In this document: piece by piece, positions 22,728 to 32,155 of the stretch
How positions within the stretch are numbered: the stretch's first letter is position 1
How the letters are laid out: the number at the start of each line of letters is the position of its first letter
Source: Flavobacterium gawalongense
GTDB taxonomy: Bacteria > Bacteroidota > Bacteroidia > Flavobacteriales > Flavobacteriaceae
Length of the DNA: 64,000 bases
Assembly: GCF_007097265.1 (NCBI RefSeq)
Contig: NZ_VJZP01000010.1
Coordinates: 1-64,000 of the forward strand
Reading direction: 5' to 3'
Notes under the pieces: generated by a model
The model's database searches: none
Told to the model about the DNA's origin: nothing
The model's input: the letters and a program-made list of their open reading frames with translations, nothing else
Position numbers and translations under genes: made by a program

Positions 22728-24941
22728 ATGATTTACAAAATCCGAAAATTTACCGACAGCACTTATTTCACCAATGCTTTAAAAGTAACAATAGCAGCGG
22801 TTATCCCCGTTTTACTTTTTTCTTTTTTTGGTAATTTTGAAATGGGTTTTACAATAGCACTTGGGGCATTTTTCACGTATCCGAGCGACATTCCAAGCAG
22901 TCTAAAGCATAAAATCAATGGTGTTCTGGTTACTGCTTTACTAGTTGCGGGTGTTAATTTGTTAGTGAATATTGTGTATCCCTATTCTTGGATTTTCTAT
23001 CCTTTTCTAGCTGTGTTAATTTTCCTTTTATCAATGATTTCTGTCTATGGGCAACGAGCTACTATGGTTTCTTTCTCCGCTTTACTTGCAGTATCATTGG
23101 CATTTGCAAATATAAATACAGGCTGGGCAATGGTACAACATTCGGGCTTAATTCTTGCCGGAGGTTTATTCTACCTCACCATTTCGCTTACTTTTCATTA
23201 CATCAGACCCCATCGCTATGTCGAATTACAAATTGCAGAATGTATCAGACTTACGGCAAAATATTTAAAACTAAGAGGTGATTTATGGACCATTAATGCT
23301 GATAAAAAAGCAATTATTGAAAAACAATTACATCTTCAGGTAGAACTGAATACCATTCGCCAAAATATAAGAGAAGTACTTATTAGCAGTCATACTAATT
23401 CCGGTTCTTCTAATCAAAACCGAAAAATGCTTATTGTTTTCATTTCATTAATCGAAATACTGGAACTTGCATTATCCACGTCTTTCGATCATGATAAACT
23501 ACATCAAAAATTTGACGATCATCCAAAGGTGTTACTAACCTATCAAAGCTTGGCTTACAATCTTGCAGTAAGTTTAAAACAAGTATACAAAAGTGTACAA
23601 AACCGAACCAAATATGTTTCTAAACACAATTTACTTGGGGATTTGAATGCCTTACAAGTTGCAATTACAGAATACGAAAATGACTTAGGAAAAGTTGCCG
23701 CTTCTGAAGGTGTTTTCATGCTGACGACCATGCTTCAATATGCCGAAAAACAAGTCGAAAAAATAAAAATTGTAGAACGCGCATTTACCTTAGCTATCAA
23801 TTCACTGGATTTTAAAGGCAAAGATAAAGACTTAGAGAAATTTCTAACGCCACAATATTATCCTTTGAGTACTCTGATTGAAAATCTCAGTTTTTCTTCT
23901 ACTATTTTCAGACATTCCTCACGACTAACCATAACCATTCTGATTGGTTTTATCATTGGTAATGTACTGCCTTTTCACAATGTATACTGGATTTTGTTGA
24001 CTATTATCGTAATCATGCGACCTGGGTATGGCTTAACAAAACAACGTTCTTTTCATCGAATTTTTGGAACTATTTTAGGTGGATTAATTGCATTTGGAGT
24101 TCTTTCATTGGTACACAATAGCATTGCAATCAGTATTTTTTCGATTCTTTGTATGCTTTTGGGATTCTCCTTTACGCAAACAAATTATAAAGTCAGCGCA
24201 ACATTTGTGACCATGTATATTGTTTTTATTTATGGAATATTAACTCCTAATATTACCGATGTTATTCAATATAGAATTCTTGATACTATTGTTGGAGCGG
24301 CTTTAGCATTTCTTGCCAATCACTTTTTATGGCCTTCATGGGAGTTTTTAAATATCCCCATCTATTTGGAAAAATCTATTAAAGCAAATGAAAATTACCT
24401 GAAGGAAATCTCTATTTTTTATAACAAAAAAGGAACTATTTCTACTTCCTACCGATTAGCCAGAAAGAATGCTTTTATCGAAATAGGCAATTTAATGGCT
24501 TCTTTTCAAAGAATGATTCAAGAACCCAAATCAAAACAAAAACAACTACCGCAAGTATATAAACTGGCGATACTCAATCATTCCCTGCTTTCGGCTTCAG
24601 CATCATTGGGAACTTACATTCAATCGCACAAAACAACATCGGCTTCAGAGGCATTTAATGTTGTGGTAGATACTGTAATTAAAAATCTGGATAACGCTAT
24701 TGCGCTTTTGAAAGAAAATGATTTAGATATAAAAGAAAATCTGCCAAAAGAAGATTTAGCAATGCGTTTTACGGAGTTAAAAAACATTAGAGAAAAAGAA
24801 TTAAAAGAAGGTATTCCTATTGATGAGGAAGCATTTCAATTGAAAATGCAGGAAGCCCAATTGGTTATAGAACAGCTAATCTGGTTGACCAATTTATCCA
24901 AAAACATTCTCAAGACAACAAAAGAATTAATGGATTCCTAA
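22728..24941 (+). CDS. FUSC/YccS-family inner-membrane protein
   Basis: A 737-aa protein with two hydrophobic halves, each with several membrane helices (about residues 15-150 and 395-530), separated by a cytoplasmic helical region. A helical C-terminal domain follows. This is the YccS/YhfK/FUSC layout related to aromatic-acid exporter AaeB, with conserved segments FTIALGAFFTYPSD and IVIMRPGYGLTKQRSFHRI. Substrates are unknown for most members; export of organic acids or toxic compounds is a reasonable guess. It has its own promoter and ends in a strong bidirectional terminator shared with mqo. Confidence 0.88.
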   Translation: MIYKIRKFTDSTYFTNALKVTIAAVIPVLLFSFFGNFEMGFTIALGAFFTYPSDIPSSLKHKINGVLVTALLVAGVNLLVNIVYPYSWIFYPFLAVLIFLLSMISVYGQRATMVSFSALLAVSLAFANINTGWAMVQHSGLILAGGLFYLTISLTFHYIRPHRYVELQIAECIRLTAKYLKLRGDLWTINADKKAIIEKQLHLQVELNTIRQNIREVLISSHTNSGSSNQNRKMLIVFISLIEILELALSTSFDHDKLHQKFDDHPKVLLTYQSLAYNLAVSLKQVYKSVQNRTKYVSKHNLLGDLNALQVAITEYENDLGKVAASEGVFMLTTMLQYAEKQVEKIKIVERAFTLAINSLDFKGKDKDLEKFLTPQYYPLSTLIENLSFSSTIFRHSSRLTITILIGFIIGNVLPFHNVYWILLTIIVIMRPGYGLTKQRSFHRIFGTILGGLIAFGVLSLVHNSIAISIFSILCMLLGFSFTQTNYKVSATFVTMYIVFIYGILTPNITDVIQYRILDTIVGAALAFLANHFLWPSWEFLNIPIYLEKSIKANENYLKEISIFYNKKGTISTSYRLARKNAFIEIGNLMASFQRMIQEPKSKQKQLPQVYKLAILNHSLLSASASLGTYIQSHKTTSASEAFNVVVDTVIKNLDNAIALLKENDLDIKENLPKEDLAMRFTELKNIREKELKEGIPIDEEAFQLKMQEAQLVIEQLIWLTNLSKNILKTTKELMDS

Positions 24942-24945
24942 AATC

Positions 24946-24991
24946 AAAAAGCGCCGGAATTAGATTGAATATCTAAAAACCAGCGCTTTTT
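24946..24991. terminator. bidirectional terminator between FUSC gene and mqo
   Basis: AAAAAGCGC (24946-24954) pairs with GCGCTTTTT (24983-24991), and an inner stem TAGAT/ATCTA lies inside. It sits between convergent genes. Confidence 0.85.
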
Positions 24992-25008
24992 ATATTATTT
25001 TAAAATGT

Positions 25009-26505
25009 CTAATTATTAAGTTTTAGAATTTCAGCAGTATCTTTTCTAATTTCCTTTAATAAAGTTGGATTCGTATTCAAAGCCTGACCATACGACGGAA
25101 TCATCATTTTTAATTTTTCCTGCCATTGTGGTGTTCCAATTTCTTCTTTGAAACATCTTCCTATTAAATCTATCATAATCGAAACTGCAGTCGAAGCGCC
25201 TGGAGAAGCTCCAAGTAAAACAGATAATGAACCGTCAGCAGTTGTGATTACTTCAGTACCAAATTCTAGTATTCCACCTTCTTTTTCATCTTTCTTTATA
25301 ACTTGTACCCGTTGTCCTGCTCTTTCTAATTTCCAGTCTTTAGATCTTGCACCAGGAACATATTCTCTTAACGCGTTAATTCTATCTTTTGGTGATTGAC
25401 GCACTTGCTCAATCAAATATTTTGTAAGTGGAATATTTTTAATCCCGGCAGCAATCATTGGAATGATATTATCGGTTTTTATAGATAATGGCAAATCCGA
25501 ATACGATCCATTTTTTAAAAAGCGTGTTGAAAACCCTGCGAAAGGTCCAAAAAGCAATGCTTTTTCTCCATTTATCATTCGGGAATCAATATGTGGAACT
25601 GACATTGGTGGTGCGCCTACACTGGCTTTACCATATACTTTTGCCTGATGTTTTGCAATCACTTCAGGATTCGTACATTTTAACCATTGTCCGCTCACAG
25701 GGAAACCGCCATAACCTTTCCCTTCAGGAACGTTTGCTTTTTCTAATAATGGTAAGGAGCCACCTCCAGCACCAATAAAAACAAACTTGGTATATGCTTT
25801 TCTCTTTTGGCCCGAAGCCAAATCAGTAATTTTTATTCTCCAGGATTTATCCTCACGTTGTCTCATTTTTTTAACTTCGTGATGAAAATGAATCGTAACA
25901 CCATCCAATTGAGTTAAATAATTGAACATGCTTCTGGTTAATTCTCCAAAATTCACATCCGTTCCAATTGCCATAGAAGTTGCCGCAACTTTTTCAGATT
26001 CATTTCTGCCTTCCATAACTAAAGGCATCCATTTCTTTAACTGAGAAAAATCGGTACTAAAAAGCATATCCTTAAAAAGTGGATTAGCATGTAATGCTTC
26101 AAATCTTTTTTTAAGGTATTCTACATTTTTATCACCCCAAACAAAACTCATGTGTGGAATACTTTTTATAAAATTTTCAGGGGATGAAACTTTTTGTTCT
26201 TGGACTAAATAAGCCCAAAACTGGCGAGAAACTTCGAAAGATTCTGCTATACTAATTGCTTTTTTGGGATCAATAGTACCATCAGCACTTTCTGGAGTAT
26301 AATTAAGTTCGCAAAAAGCAGAATGTCCCGTTCCGGCATTATTCCATGCATCAGAACTTTCGGCAGCGGCAATATCTAATCTCTCGTAAATTTCAATTTT
26401 TATATCGGGTTGTAATTCTTTTAGGATTAAGCCAAGAGTGGCGCTCATTATTCCAGCTCCTATAAGAACTACTTCACTTTGTGAACGAATGGTTGTGTCA
26501 GGCAT
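25009..26505 (-). CDS. mqo: malate:quinone oxidoreductase
   Basis: A 498-aa FAD enzyme of the TCA cycle that oxidises malate to oxaloacetate and passes electrons to quinone at the inner face of the membrane. The N-terminal dinucleotide-binding motif is VVLIGAGIMSATLGLIL. Family landmarks include WNNAGTGHSAFCELNYTPE, GAGGGSLPLLEKANVPEGKG and GASPGASTAVSIM. Length matches the roughly 500-aa family. It is a single gene between terminators on the minus strand. Confidence 0.97.
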   Translation of the reverse strand: MPDTTIRSQSEVVLIGAGIMSATLGLILKELQPDIKIEIYERLDIAAAESSDAWNNAGTGHSAFCELNYTPESADGTIDPKKAISIAESFEVSRQFWAYLVQEQKVSSPENFIKSIPHMSFVWGDKNVEYLKKRFEALHANPLFKDMLFSTDFSQLKKWMPLVMEGRNESEKVAATSMAIGTDVNFGELTRSMFNYLTQLDGVTIHFHHEVKKMRQREDKSWRIKITDLASGQKRKAYTKFVFIGAGGGSLPLLEKANVPEGKGYGGFPVSGQWLKCTNPEVIAKHQAKVYGKASVGAPPMSVPHIDSRMINGEKALLFGPFAGFSTRFLKNGSYSDLPLSIKTDNIIPMIAAGIKNIPLTKYLIEQVRQSPKDRINALREYVPGARSKDWKLERAGQRVQVIKKDEKEGGILEFGTEVITTADGSLSVLLGASPGASTAVSIMIDLIGRCFKEEIGTPQWQEKLKMMIPSYGQALNTNPTLLKEIRKDTAEILKLNN

Positions 26506-26625
26506 AACAAAATTTTAAAGTGCAAAGATACTTTATAAAATTGCAAAAAAAAGCATAAATTTTGGCTGAAAAGTTACATTTTACGAAAACGTTTAAGCCA
26601 TTAGACTGCATTCTAAATAAGAATT

Positions 26626-27042
26626 TTAAAATATTTTTCGGGTCAAATAATCCTGAAGCATTATCGTTGCCGAAATCTCGTCTATAAGTGCTTTATTTTG
26701 ACGTTGTTTCTTATTCAGCCCACTGTCAATCATGGTTTGGAAAGCCATTTTTGAAGTAAATCGTTCATCCACCCGAATGACTTTCATCTCCGGAAAATGA
26801 TTCGTGAAATGCGTTACAAACCCTTTAATGATAGAAGCACTTTCTGAAGGCTCGCCATTCATTTGTTTAGGTTCACCTATAAGCACTGCTTCTACTTTTT
26901 CTTTGGCAAAATAAGCTGCTAAAAAAGCAATTGCAGTTGCGGATGGAATTGTTGTCAATCCCGAAGCTATGATTTGCATTTCATCAGTAACGGCGATTCC
27001 GGTTCGTTTTTGTCCGTAATCTATGGCGAGAATTCTTGGCAT
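26626..27042 (-). CDS. ruvX: Holliday junction resolvase-like RuvX (YqgF)
   Basis: A 138-aa RNase H-like protein, linked to processing of the 5' end of pre-16S rRNA and possibly to Holliday junctions. The N-terminus AIDYGQKRTGIAVTD carries the catalytic Asp and the GxKRxG motif. VDERFTSKMA and the final DEISATIMLQDYL are also typical. The ATG follows immediately after the stop codon of a broken toxin gene (27043-27325), which suggests translational proximity brought about by insertion of the toxin-antitoxin pair. Confidence 0.95.
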   Translation of the reverse strand: MPRILAIDYGQKRTGIAVTDEMQIIASGLTTIPSATAIAFLAAYFAKEKVEAVLIGEPKQMNGEPSESASIIKGFVTHFTNHFPEMKVIRVDERFTSKMAFQTMIDSGLNKKQRQNKALIDEISATIMLQDYLTRKIF

Positions 27043-27325
27043 TTATAAAGAGTATTTGTGTTTAATAAAACCGAAGACAGAAACGGAGTTTTCCACCATA
27101 TCAATATAATAAACAGCAGTATAACCTTTAAAAACATAATCTCTTATATTTTCGTCGTTATACTATCTAGATTTCTTAAAAAGAAAAGATTGTTTTTAAA
27201 TCTTTCTTACGTTTTTTTATTAAATCTCTTTTGAATTTTCTTGCGGCTATTGGTTTGTCAGCCGCTATATAATCAACTTGATTATTCAATTTAAAGAGAA
27301 AACCTTCCGTAATATTAACTTTCAT
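27043..27325 (-). pseudogene. RelE/ParE-type toxin gene, frameshifted
   Basis: Frame 1 starts at ATG 27325, inside the antitoxin 3' end, and gives 49 residues (MKVNITEGFLFKLNNQVDYI...RKKDLKTIFSF) before TAA. A one-base shift continues the protein as FKKSR, a stop, then YNDENIRDYVFKGYTAVYYI ... GFIKHKYSL to a TAA that touches the ruvX ATG. The joined product resembles RelE/ParE toxins (C-terminal DYVFKGYT strand), so at least one indel and one nonsense codon have inactivated it. Confidence 0.75.
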
Positions 27326-27548
27326 ACTTAGAAATAGTTTCTTCAAGTATTAAATCTAACTCCTCAAAAGTATAAAATTTTGCTGTTCCATTTTTTATTT
27401 TAGTCAATTCAATGTCCAATTCCCTCTTATTTTCATCGAAATCAGAATCTTCCTGAACTATTTTCAGTTCATCTGATGAAAACGAACTCAATAACTCCAG
27501 AATTTTGGCTTTTATTTTTGGTTGAAATTCTAATCTAATTGTTTCCAT
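27315..27548 (-). CDS. antitoxin of a broken toxin-antitoxin pair
   Basis: A 77-aa protein starting METIRLEFQPKIKAKILELL, mostly helical and acidic, ending EELDLILEETISKYES. This resembles the small antitoxins that precede RelE/ParE toxins in Bacteroidota. I use ATG 27548 rather than the upstream start at 27593, because the earlier part is hydrophobic and unlike the family. The downstream toxin frame overlaps its last 11 nt, the usual coupling. The toxin is damaged, so this antitoxin is now an orphan and may be decaying too, although its own frame is intact. Confidence 0.7.
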   Translation of the reverse strand: METIRLEFQPKIKAKILELLSSFSSDELKIVQEDSDFDENKRELDIELTKIKNGTAKFYTFEELDLILEETISKYES

Positions 27549-27659
27549 CTTAATTGTATTGATAACACAAATATACAAAATTTCAGAGTTCAAAAAAACG
27601 GCTTTGCTTTTTTAATTTAGCATTTCACAATCCTTAAAATATAATTATTAGCAACATAA

Positions 27660-28394
27660 CTATTTTAATTTTCCAATTCTTAGCAACAAAGGAAAAGTCA
27701 CTTTCATATCATTTTTTTGCCAAGAAGCCTTCAATTCATCATAAATCAAGTCTAAAGGATTTTGATTATTTTTTGAAATATAATGTTGCGTGGCTGACCA
27801 TGTTTCAAGATATCCTATGAGTTCTTCAAAAGTCCATGTAAAATGATTTTCGAAAGATTCTGTAACAATTTCATCAAATGGAAATGGAATCGTTTTATAA
27901 TTTTCATCCAAATACTTTCGTTCAGCATCCCAATATGGGCCAATTATATTATGATAAAAATTTCGTACTATTTTATCCGAATCCGCATTGGTAGAAAACA
28001 GCCCATAACCCAGCACAGCAAAGATTCCTTCTGGTTTTAAAATTCTGTATACTTCCTTGTAAAACAAATCAAAATCAAACCAATGAACCGCTTGTGCCAC
28101 TGTGATTAAATCAAATTCATGATTTTTAAAAAAGGTATTTTCAGCAGCTGCTACTTTATAAATTATGTTCTCCGTTGGAACAGCATTCTCGAGTTGGTTC
28201 TGGCTAATATCAATCCCATAAACTGTTTCAAAAAAGCGAGAAAGTTTATGCGCTACTTGTCCATTTCCAGTAGCTATATCGAGCGCAACGGATTTATTTT
28301 TGACAAATGAAACCAAATAATCAATCATTTTATTTGGATACTGTGGTCGGAATTTAGAATATTCCGAAGCTTGTTTGGAGAAATTATCTTTCAT
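27660..28394 (-). CDS. class I SAM-dependent methyltransferase
   Basis: A 244-aa Rossmann-fold methyltransferase of the methyltransf_11 type. Motif I is ALDIATGNGQVAHKL (about residues 40-54), the acidic residue of strand 2 is in VYGIDISQ, and DLITVAQAVHWFDFDLFYKE is the post-II region. The VHWFD signature is found in UbiE-like and trans-aconitate-type enzymes. The substrate cannot be told from sequence. It is single on the minus strand, divergent from dapD, with 145 bp between. Confidence 0.88.
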   Translation of the reverse strand: MKDNFSKQASEYSKFRPQYPNKMIDYLVSFVKNKSVALDIATGNGQVAHKLSRFFETVYGIDISQNQLENAVPTENIIYKVAAAENTFFKNHEFDLITVAQAVHWFDFDLFYKEVYRILKPEGIFAVLGYGLFSTNADSDKIVRNFYHNIIGPYWDAERKYLDENYKTIPFPFDEIVTESFENHFTWTFEELIGYLETWSATQHYISKNNQNPLDLIYDELKASWQKNDMKVTFPLLLRIGKLK

Positions 28395-28494
28395 ATTCCC
28401 ATGATTTTCATTTATTCGCCAAATTTACAACATTTAAAAAACATTAAATATAAAGCAAGTTAAATCTGTAACATTTTCAAATCAATTTGCCTTT

Positions 28495-28522
28495 TTGCTT
28501 TTCGGTAAAAAACATATCTTTG
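28495..28522 (+). promoter_or_regulatory. dapD promoter
   Basis: A perfect -7 element TATCTTTG (28515-28522) has a -33 TTG at 28495-28497, 17 nt upstream. It lies 18 nt before the ATG at 28540 and shows that the in-frame TTG at 28495 is a promoter box rather than a start codon. Confidence 0.65.
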
Positions 28523-28539
28523 TCAAAAATCTAATTAAA

Positions 28540-29367
28540 ATGAATCCATTACAGACTATTATAGAACAAGCTTGGGAAAACCGTGCTTTGTTACAAGAAA
28601 CGACAACTACTGATGCTATCAGAGCAGTTATTGAATTATTAGACACAGGAAAATTACGTGTTGCCGAGCCGGTTGATCCCGAAACTTCGGGAGGATGGCA
28701 AGTAAACGAATGGGTTAAGAAAGCAGTAGTGATGTACTTCCCTATTCAAAAAATGGAAACATTAGAATCCGGCATTTTCGAATATCACGATAAAATGTTA
28801 TTGAAAAGAGGCTATGCAGAAAAAGGAATTCGTGTAGTTCCTAATGCAGTAGCGCGTTACGGTGCTTATATTTCTAGCGGTGTTATATTGATGCCAAGTT
28901 ATGTAAACATTGGTGCTTATGTAGACGAAGGAACTATGGTAGACACTTGGGCAACCGTAGGAAGTTGTGCTCAAATTGGTAAAAACGTACATTTAAGTGG
29001 TGGTGTAGGAATTGGTGGGGTTCTTGAACCTTTACAAGCAGCTCCGGTAATTATTGAAGACGGTGCTTTTGTTGGTTCTCGTTGTATTGTTGTTGAAGGT
29101 GTTCATGTTGGGAAAGAAGCAGTTCTTGGTGCCAATGTTTGTTTGACTGCCTCTACAAAAATTATTGATGTTACAGGAGAAACTCCAGTTGAAATGAAAG
29201 GTTTTGTTCCTGCTCGTTCGGTAGTAATTCCGGGAAGTTATACTAAAAAATTTCCAGCAGGAGATTTTCAAGTTCCTTGTGCTTTAATCATTGGAACCCG
29301 TAAACCTTCAACTGATTTAAAAACGTCATTAAATAATGCGTTACGCGAATATGACGTAGCGGTTTAA
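28540..29367 (+). CDS. dapD: tetrahydrodipicolinate N-succinyltransferase
   Basis: A 275-aa enzyme of lysine and diaminopimelate synthesis that succinylates tetrahydrodipicolinate with succinyl-CoA. The N-terminal helical domain (MNPLQTIIEQAWENRALLQE) is followed by a left-handed beta helix of hexapeptide repeats (about residues 110-240, including GAYVDEGTMVDTWATVGSC and IGGVLEPLQAAPVIIEDGAF). The length fits the family. It has its own promoter and a strong terminator directly before the next gene. Confidence 0.97.
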   Translation: MNPLQTIIEQAWENRALLQETTTTDAIRAVIELLDTGKLRVAEPVDPETSGGWQVNEWVKKAVVMYFPIQKMETLESGIFEYHDKMLLKRGYAEKGIRVVPNAVARYGAYISSGVILMPSYVNIGAYVDEGTMVDTWATVGSCAQIGKNVHLSGGVGIGGVLEPLQAAPVIIEDGAFVGSRCIVVEGVHVGKEAVLGANVCLTASTKIIDVTGETPVEMKGFVPARSVVIPGSYTKKFPAGDFQVPCALIIGTRKPSTDLKTSLNNALREYDVAV

Positions 29368-29399
29368 TGCTTTTTTTAAATAAAAAATTATTGTATATT

Positions 29400-29423
29400 C
29401 CTCCCTCAAAAGGGAGGTTTTTT
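29400..29423 (+). terminator. dapD terminator touching the next start codon
   Basis: CCTCCC (29400-29405) pairs with GGGAGG (29412-29417), followed by six T. The ATG of the glycosyltransferase gene begins only 5 nt later (29429), so the hairpin fills the place of its ribosome binding site. Confidence 0.85.
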
Positions 29424-29428
29424 ATATT

Positions 29429-30490
29429 ATGAAGATACTAGTAATACAACAAAAAATGATTGGTGATGTTTTGGCAAGCAGCATTATATGCAATAATCTG
29501 AAAATCATATATCCCGAATCACAAGTGGATTATCTGATTTATCCATTTACCAGTCCTGTTGTTGAAAATAATCTTAATATCGATAATCTGATTCTTTTTA
29601 AAGACGACTATAGAAAAAGTAAATTTGCTTTTTTTAAATTTTTACTCAAAATAAAAAAAGAACGTTACGATCTTGTTATTGATGCCTACGGAAAAACAGA
29701 AAGCAACCTAATCACACTGTTTTCAGGTTCAAAAAAGAAAATAGGTATCTATAAAAAATATAGTCATTTTATCTATACCGATACCATAAAAGAATTATCG
29801 CAACCTTCAACTAATGCAGGTTTAGCTCTTGAAAATAGACTTTTATTATTATCTGATTTTAATGATAACAAGAAACAACTGGATATCAAACCAAAAATTT
29901 TTCTTACTTCTGATGAAATTGAAAATGGAAAACAGATTTTAGAAAAGAATAACATTGATTTTTCGAATAAAATATACATGATTGGTGTGCTGGGTAGCGG
30001 CAAAAACAAAACATATCCATTTCCGTATATGGCTAAAGTGTTGGATGCTATAGTTGCAGAAACAAATGCTACTTTACTTTTTAATTATATGCCTTCGCAA
30101 AAAGAAGAAGCACAAACTATCTATAACTTGTGTCTTCCTGAGACTCAACTAAAAATTAAAATTGATTTAATGCTGAGAAATATTCGTGAATTTTTATCCG
30201 TGACGTATCATTGCAATGCTTTAATTGGAAATGAAGGAGGTGCAGTAAATATGGCAAAAGCATTGGACAAACCTACTTTTACTATTTTTTCAACTTGGAT
30301 AATTAAGGAAGCATGGAATTCGTTTGAAAACGAAACTACAACTGTTTCTGTACATTTAAAGGACTATAAACCTGAATTATACGGTAAAAAAACAGCGAAA
30401 GAAATGAAAAATGAAGCTTTAAATTTATACGAAAAATTCACTCCAGATTTAATTTTACCTATTTTAAAGAAATATATAAAATCTAATTAG
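29429..30490 (+). CDS. glycosyltransferase family 9 (heptosyltransferase-like)
   Basis: A 353-aa GT-B enzyme of the ADP-heptose:LPS heptosyltransferase family. It opens with MKILVIQQKMIGDVLASSII, the family's MKILVI(R/Q)xxxxGDVL signature, and later has IGVLGSGKNKTYPF and CNALIGNEGGAVNMAKALDK, the nucleotide-sugar side. The likely role is core lipopolysaccharide synthesis at the inner face of the membrane. It begins a cluster of sugar-transfer genes arranged in alternating orientation. Its 3' end overlaps the convergent glycosyltransferase by 8 nt. Confidence 0.9.
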   Translation: MKILVIQQKMIGDVLASSIICNNLKIIYPESQVDYLIYPFTSPVVENNLNIDNLILFKDDYRKSKFAFFKFLLKIKKERYDLVIDAYGKTESNLITLFSGSKKKIGIYKKYSHFIYTDTIKELSQPSTNAGLALENRLLLLSDFNDNKKQLDIKPKIFLTSDEIENGKQILEKNNIDFSNKIYMIGVLGSGKNKTYPFPYMAKVLDAIVAETNATLLFNYMPSQKEEAQTIYNLCLPETQLKIKIDLMLRNIREFLSVTYHCNALIGNEGGAVNMAKALDKPTFTIFSTWIIKEAWNSFENETTTVSVHLKDYKPELYGKKTAKEMKNEALNLYEKFTPDLILPILKKYIKSN

Positions 30491-31295
30491 GACGTATTCC
30501 TGAGCTCGTTTTTATTATTTTATTCGCTTTTGTGTAGGCTCGAATTGCATTGTTTTTTTTCCAAATTTCTTCGGAAACATACCCTCTTTCATGATCTAAA
30601 TGCAGACAAAAGGCACTATATCTTATCTGTTTAGATGAAAGTCCCATATTGACCAATCTTTCCCCCAATTCCCTGTCCTCTCCACCATATTGCATTTCTT
30701 CATTAAAACCATTAACAGCTAATAAGTCTGTTTTCCAGCCAGAAGCATTGTGTCCGTTCCAAGTTGGTTTGGTTGGCGTAAGCTTATTTAATAGGTTTGA
30801 TAAAAAAGGAGAAGTCGTAAATTTTATATTCTTTAGATTTGACTTAAGACCATTATTTTTAAGCCATTTCAAATCGAAACAATTTTGATTTAGAATATCC
30901 TCTTTTGTGATACGCTTGGAAATTGACATTGGAAGTTTAAAATAGCCTCCCGAAAGGAAAAAACCTTTTTCTCTATATTTTAGATGAGTTACAACAAAAT
31001 CATTTCTAGGAATACAGTCGCCATCGGTAAAAATTAGATAGTCGGTTTTGGAAGCTAAAATGGCTTTATTCAGAATTTTAGTTTTTTGAAATCCGTGATC
31101 TTCATGCCAAACATGAATAATAGGAATAGCTATTAATTTTCGGAGTTCATCAATTTTTTCCTTGGTCTTTGAGTTAGAACCATCATCAGCAATAATAATC
31201 TCAAAATCAGCCGTTGTTTGCACACTAAAACCCCATAAAACTTTCTCAAGCCATTGGACTGCATTATAGGTACTCATAATAACTGATGCTTTCAT
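30483..31295 (-). CDS. glycosyltransferase family 2
   Basis: A 270-aa GT-A enzyme. It begins MKASVIMSTYNAVQWLEKVL; nucleotide-binding acidic residues lie in IIIADDGSN, and the metal DxD in YLIFTDGDCIPRND. The C-terminal part has GEDRELGERLVNMG, as in the galactosyltransferase-like GT2 subgroup (GT2_C). A frame extends to a TTG at 31322, but ATG 31295 is the natural start. It probably adds a sugar to lipopolysaccharide or a capsule. It is divergent from the next glycosyltransferase. Confidence 0.88.
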   Translation of the reverse strand: MKASVIMSTYNAVQWLEKVLWGFSVQTTADFEIIIADDGSNSKTKEKIDELRKLIAIPIIHVWHEDHGFQKTKILNKAILASKTDYLIFTDGDCIPRNDFVVTHLKYREKGFFLSGGYFKLPMSISKRITKEDILNQNCFDLKWLKNNGLKSNLKNIKFTTSPFLSNLLNKLTPTKPTWNGHNASGWKTDLLAVNGFNEEMQYGGEDRELGERLVNMGLSSKQIRYSAFCLHLDHERGYVSEEIWKKNNAIRAYTKANKIIKTSSGIRPN

Positions 31296-31366
31296 ATATT
31301 TTTTTGAAATTATAGTTGACAAAAGTAATTAATAAATTATATATTGTGACATAATAAAATCAATTA

Positions 31367-32155
31367 ATGGATTCAAAATCGACTCCTAATTTATCTGTTT
31401 TAATTATTACATTAAACGAAGAAAATCAAATGAAAGCGCTTTTAGCTAATCTGGATTTTTCTGACGAAATTATTGTTGTAGATTCATTCAGTTCAGATAA
31501 TACGGAAGCTATTTGCAAATCATTCGAAAAAGTAAAATTCATTCAAAATAAGTTTGAAAATTATTCTTCTCAAAGAAATTTTGCTATTGAACAGGCAAAG
31601 AATGACTGGATTTTATTTCTTGATGCTGACGAAAGACTTACCCCTGAATTGAAGAATGAAATATTAAACACGATAAGATTTAACAAGACTTATGCTGCTT
31701 TCTTCTTTTATAGAACCTTCATGTTCAAGAATAGAGTATTACACTTTAGCGGATTGCAAACCGATAAAATATTCCGACTTTTTGATAAAAACTTCGCAAA
31801 ATACACTACTGATCGATTGGTTCATGAAAAATTAACAGTGACTGGAAAAACAGATGTTTTTAAAAATAAGCTTATTCATTATTCCTATTCAGATTACAAA
31901 TGTTATAAATCAAAAACTACCCGTTACGGGAAGTTGAAAGCTCAAGAGAAGTTCATTAAAAACCAAAAACCATCTATTTTACTTCAAATTCTTCATCCTT
32001 CCTATAATTTTTTATACAATTATTTTGTCCGTTTGGGTTTTCTTGACGGAAAAAAGGGACTGATTATTTGTTATCTAAACGCTTATGGTGTTCATATCAG
32101 GCACCAAGAACTAAAGAAGCTTTGGAATAAAGGACAACAGCTATCTCCAAAATAG
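31367..32155 (+). CDS. glycosyltransferase family 2, WaaE/KdtX-like
   Basis: A 262-aa GT-A enzyme with LSVLIITLNEENQMKALL, DEIIVVDSFSSDNTEAI, NYSSQRNFAIEQAKNDWILF and LDADERL. This set is typical of the KdtX/WaaE group that adds glucose or heptose to the LPS core. The C-terminus has positively charged and hydrophobic segments suited to membrane association. It overlaps the convergent kinase gene by 15 nt at the stop codons. The acceptor sugar cannot be stated. Confidence 0.9.
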   Translation: MDSKSTPNLSVLIITLNEENQMKALLANLDFSDEIIVVDSFSSDNTEAICKSFEKVKFIQNKFENYSSQRNFAIEQAKNDWILFLDADERLTPELKNEILNTIRFNKTYAAFFFYRTFMFKNRVLHFSGLQTDKIFRLFDKNFAKYTTDRLVHEKLTVTGKTDVFKNKLIHYSYSDYKCYKSKTTRYGKLKAQEKFIKNQKPSILLQILHPSYNFLYNYFVRLGFLDGKKGLIICYLNAYGVHIRHQELKKLWNKGQQLSPK

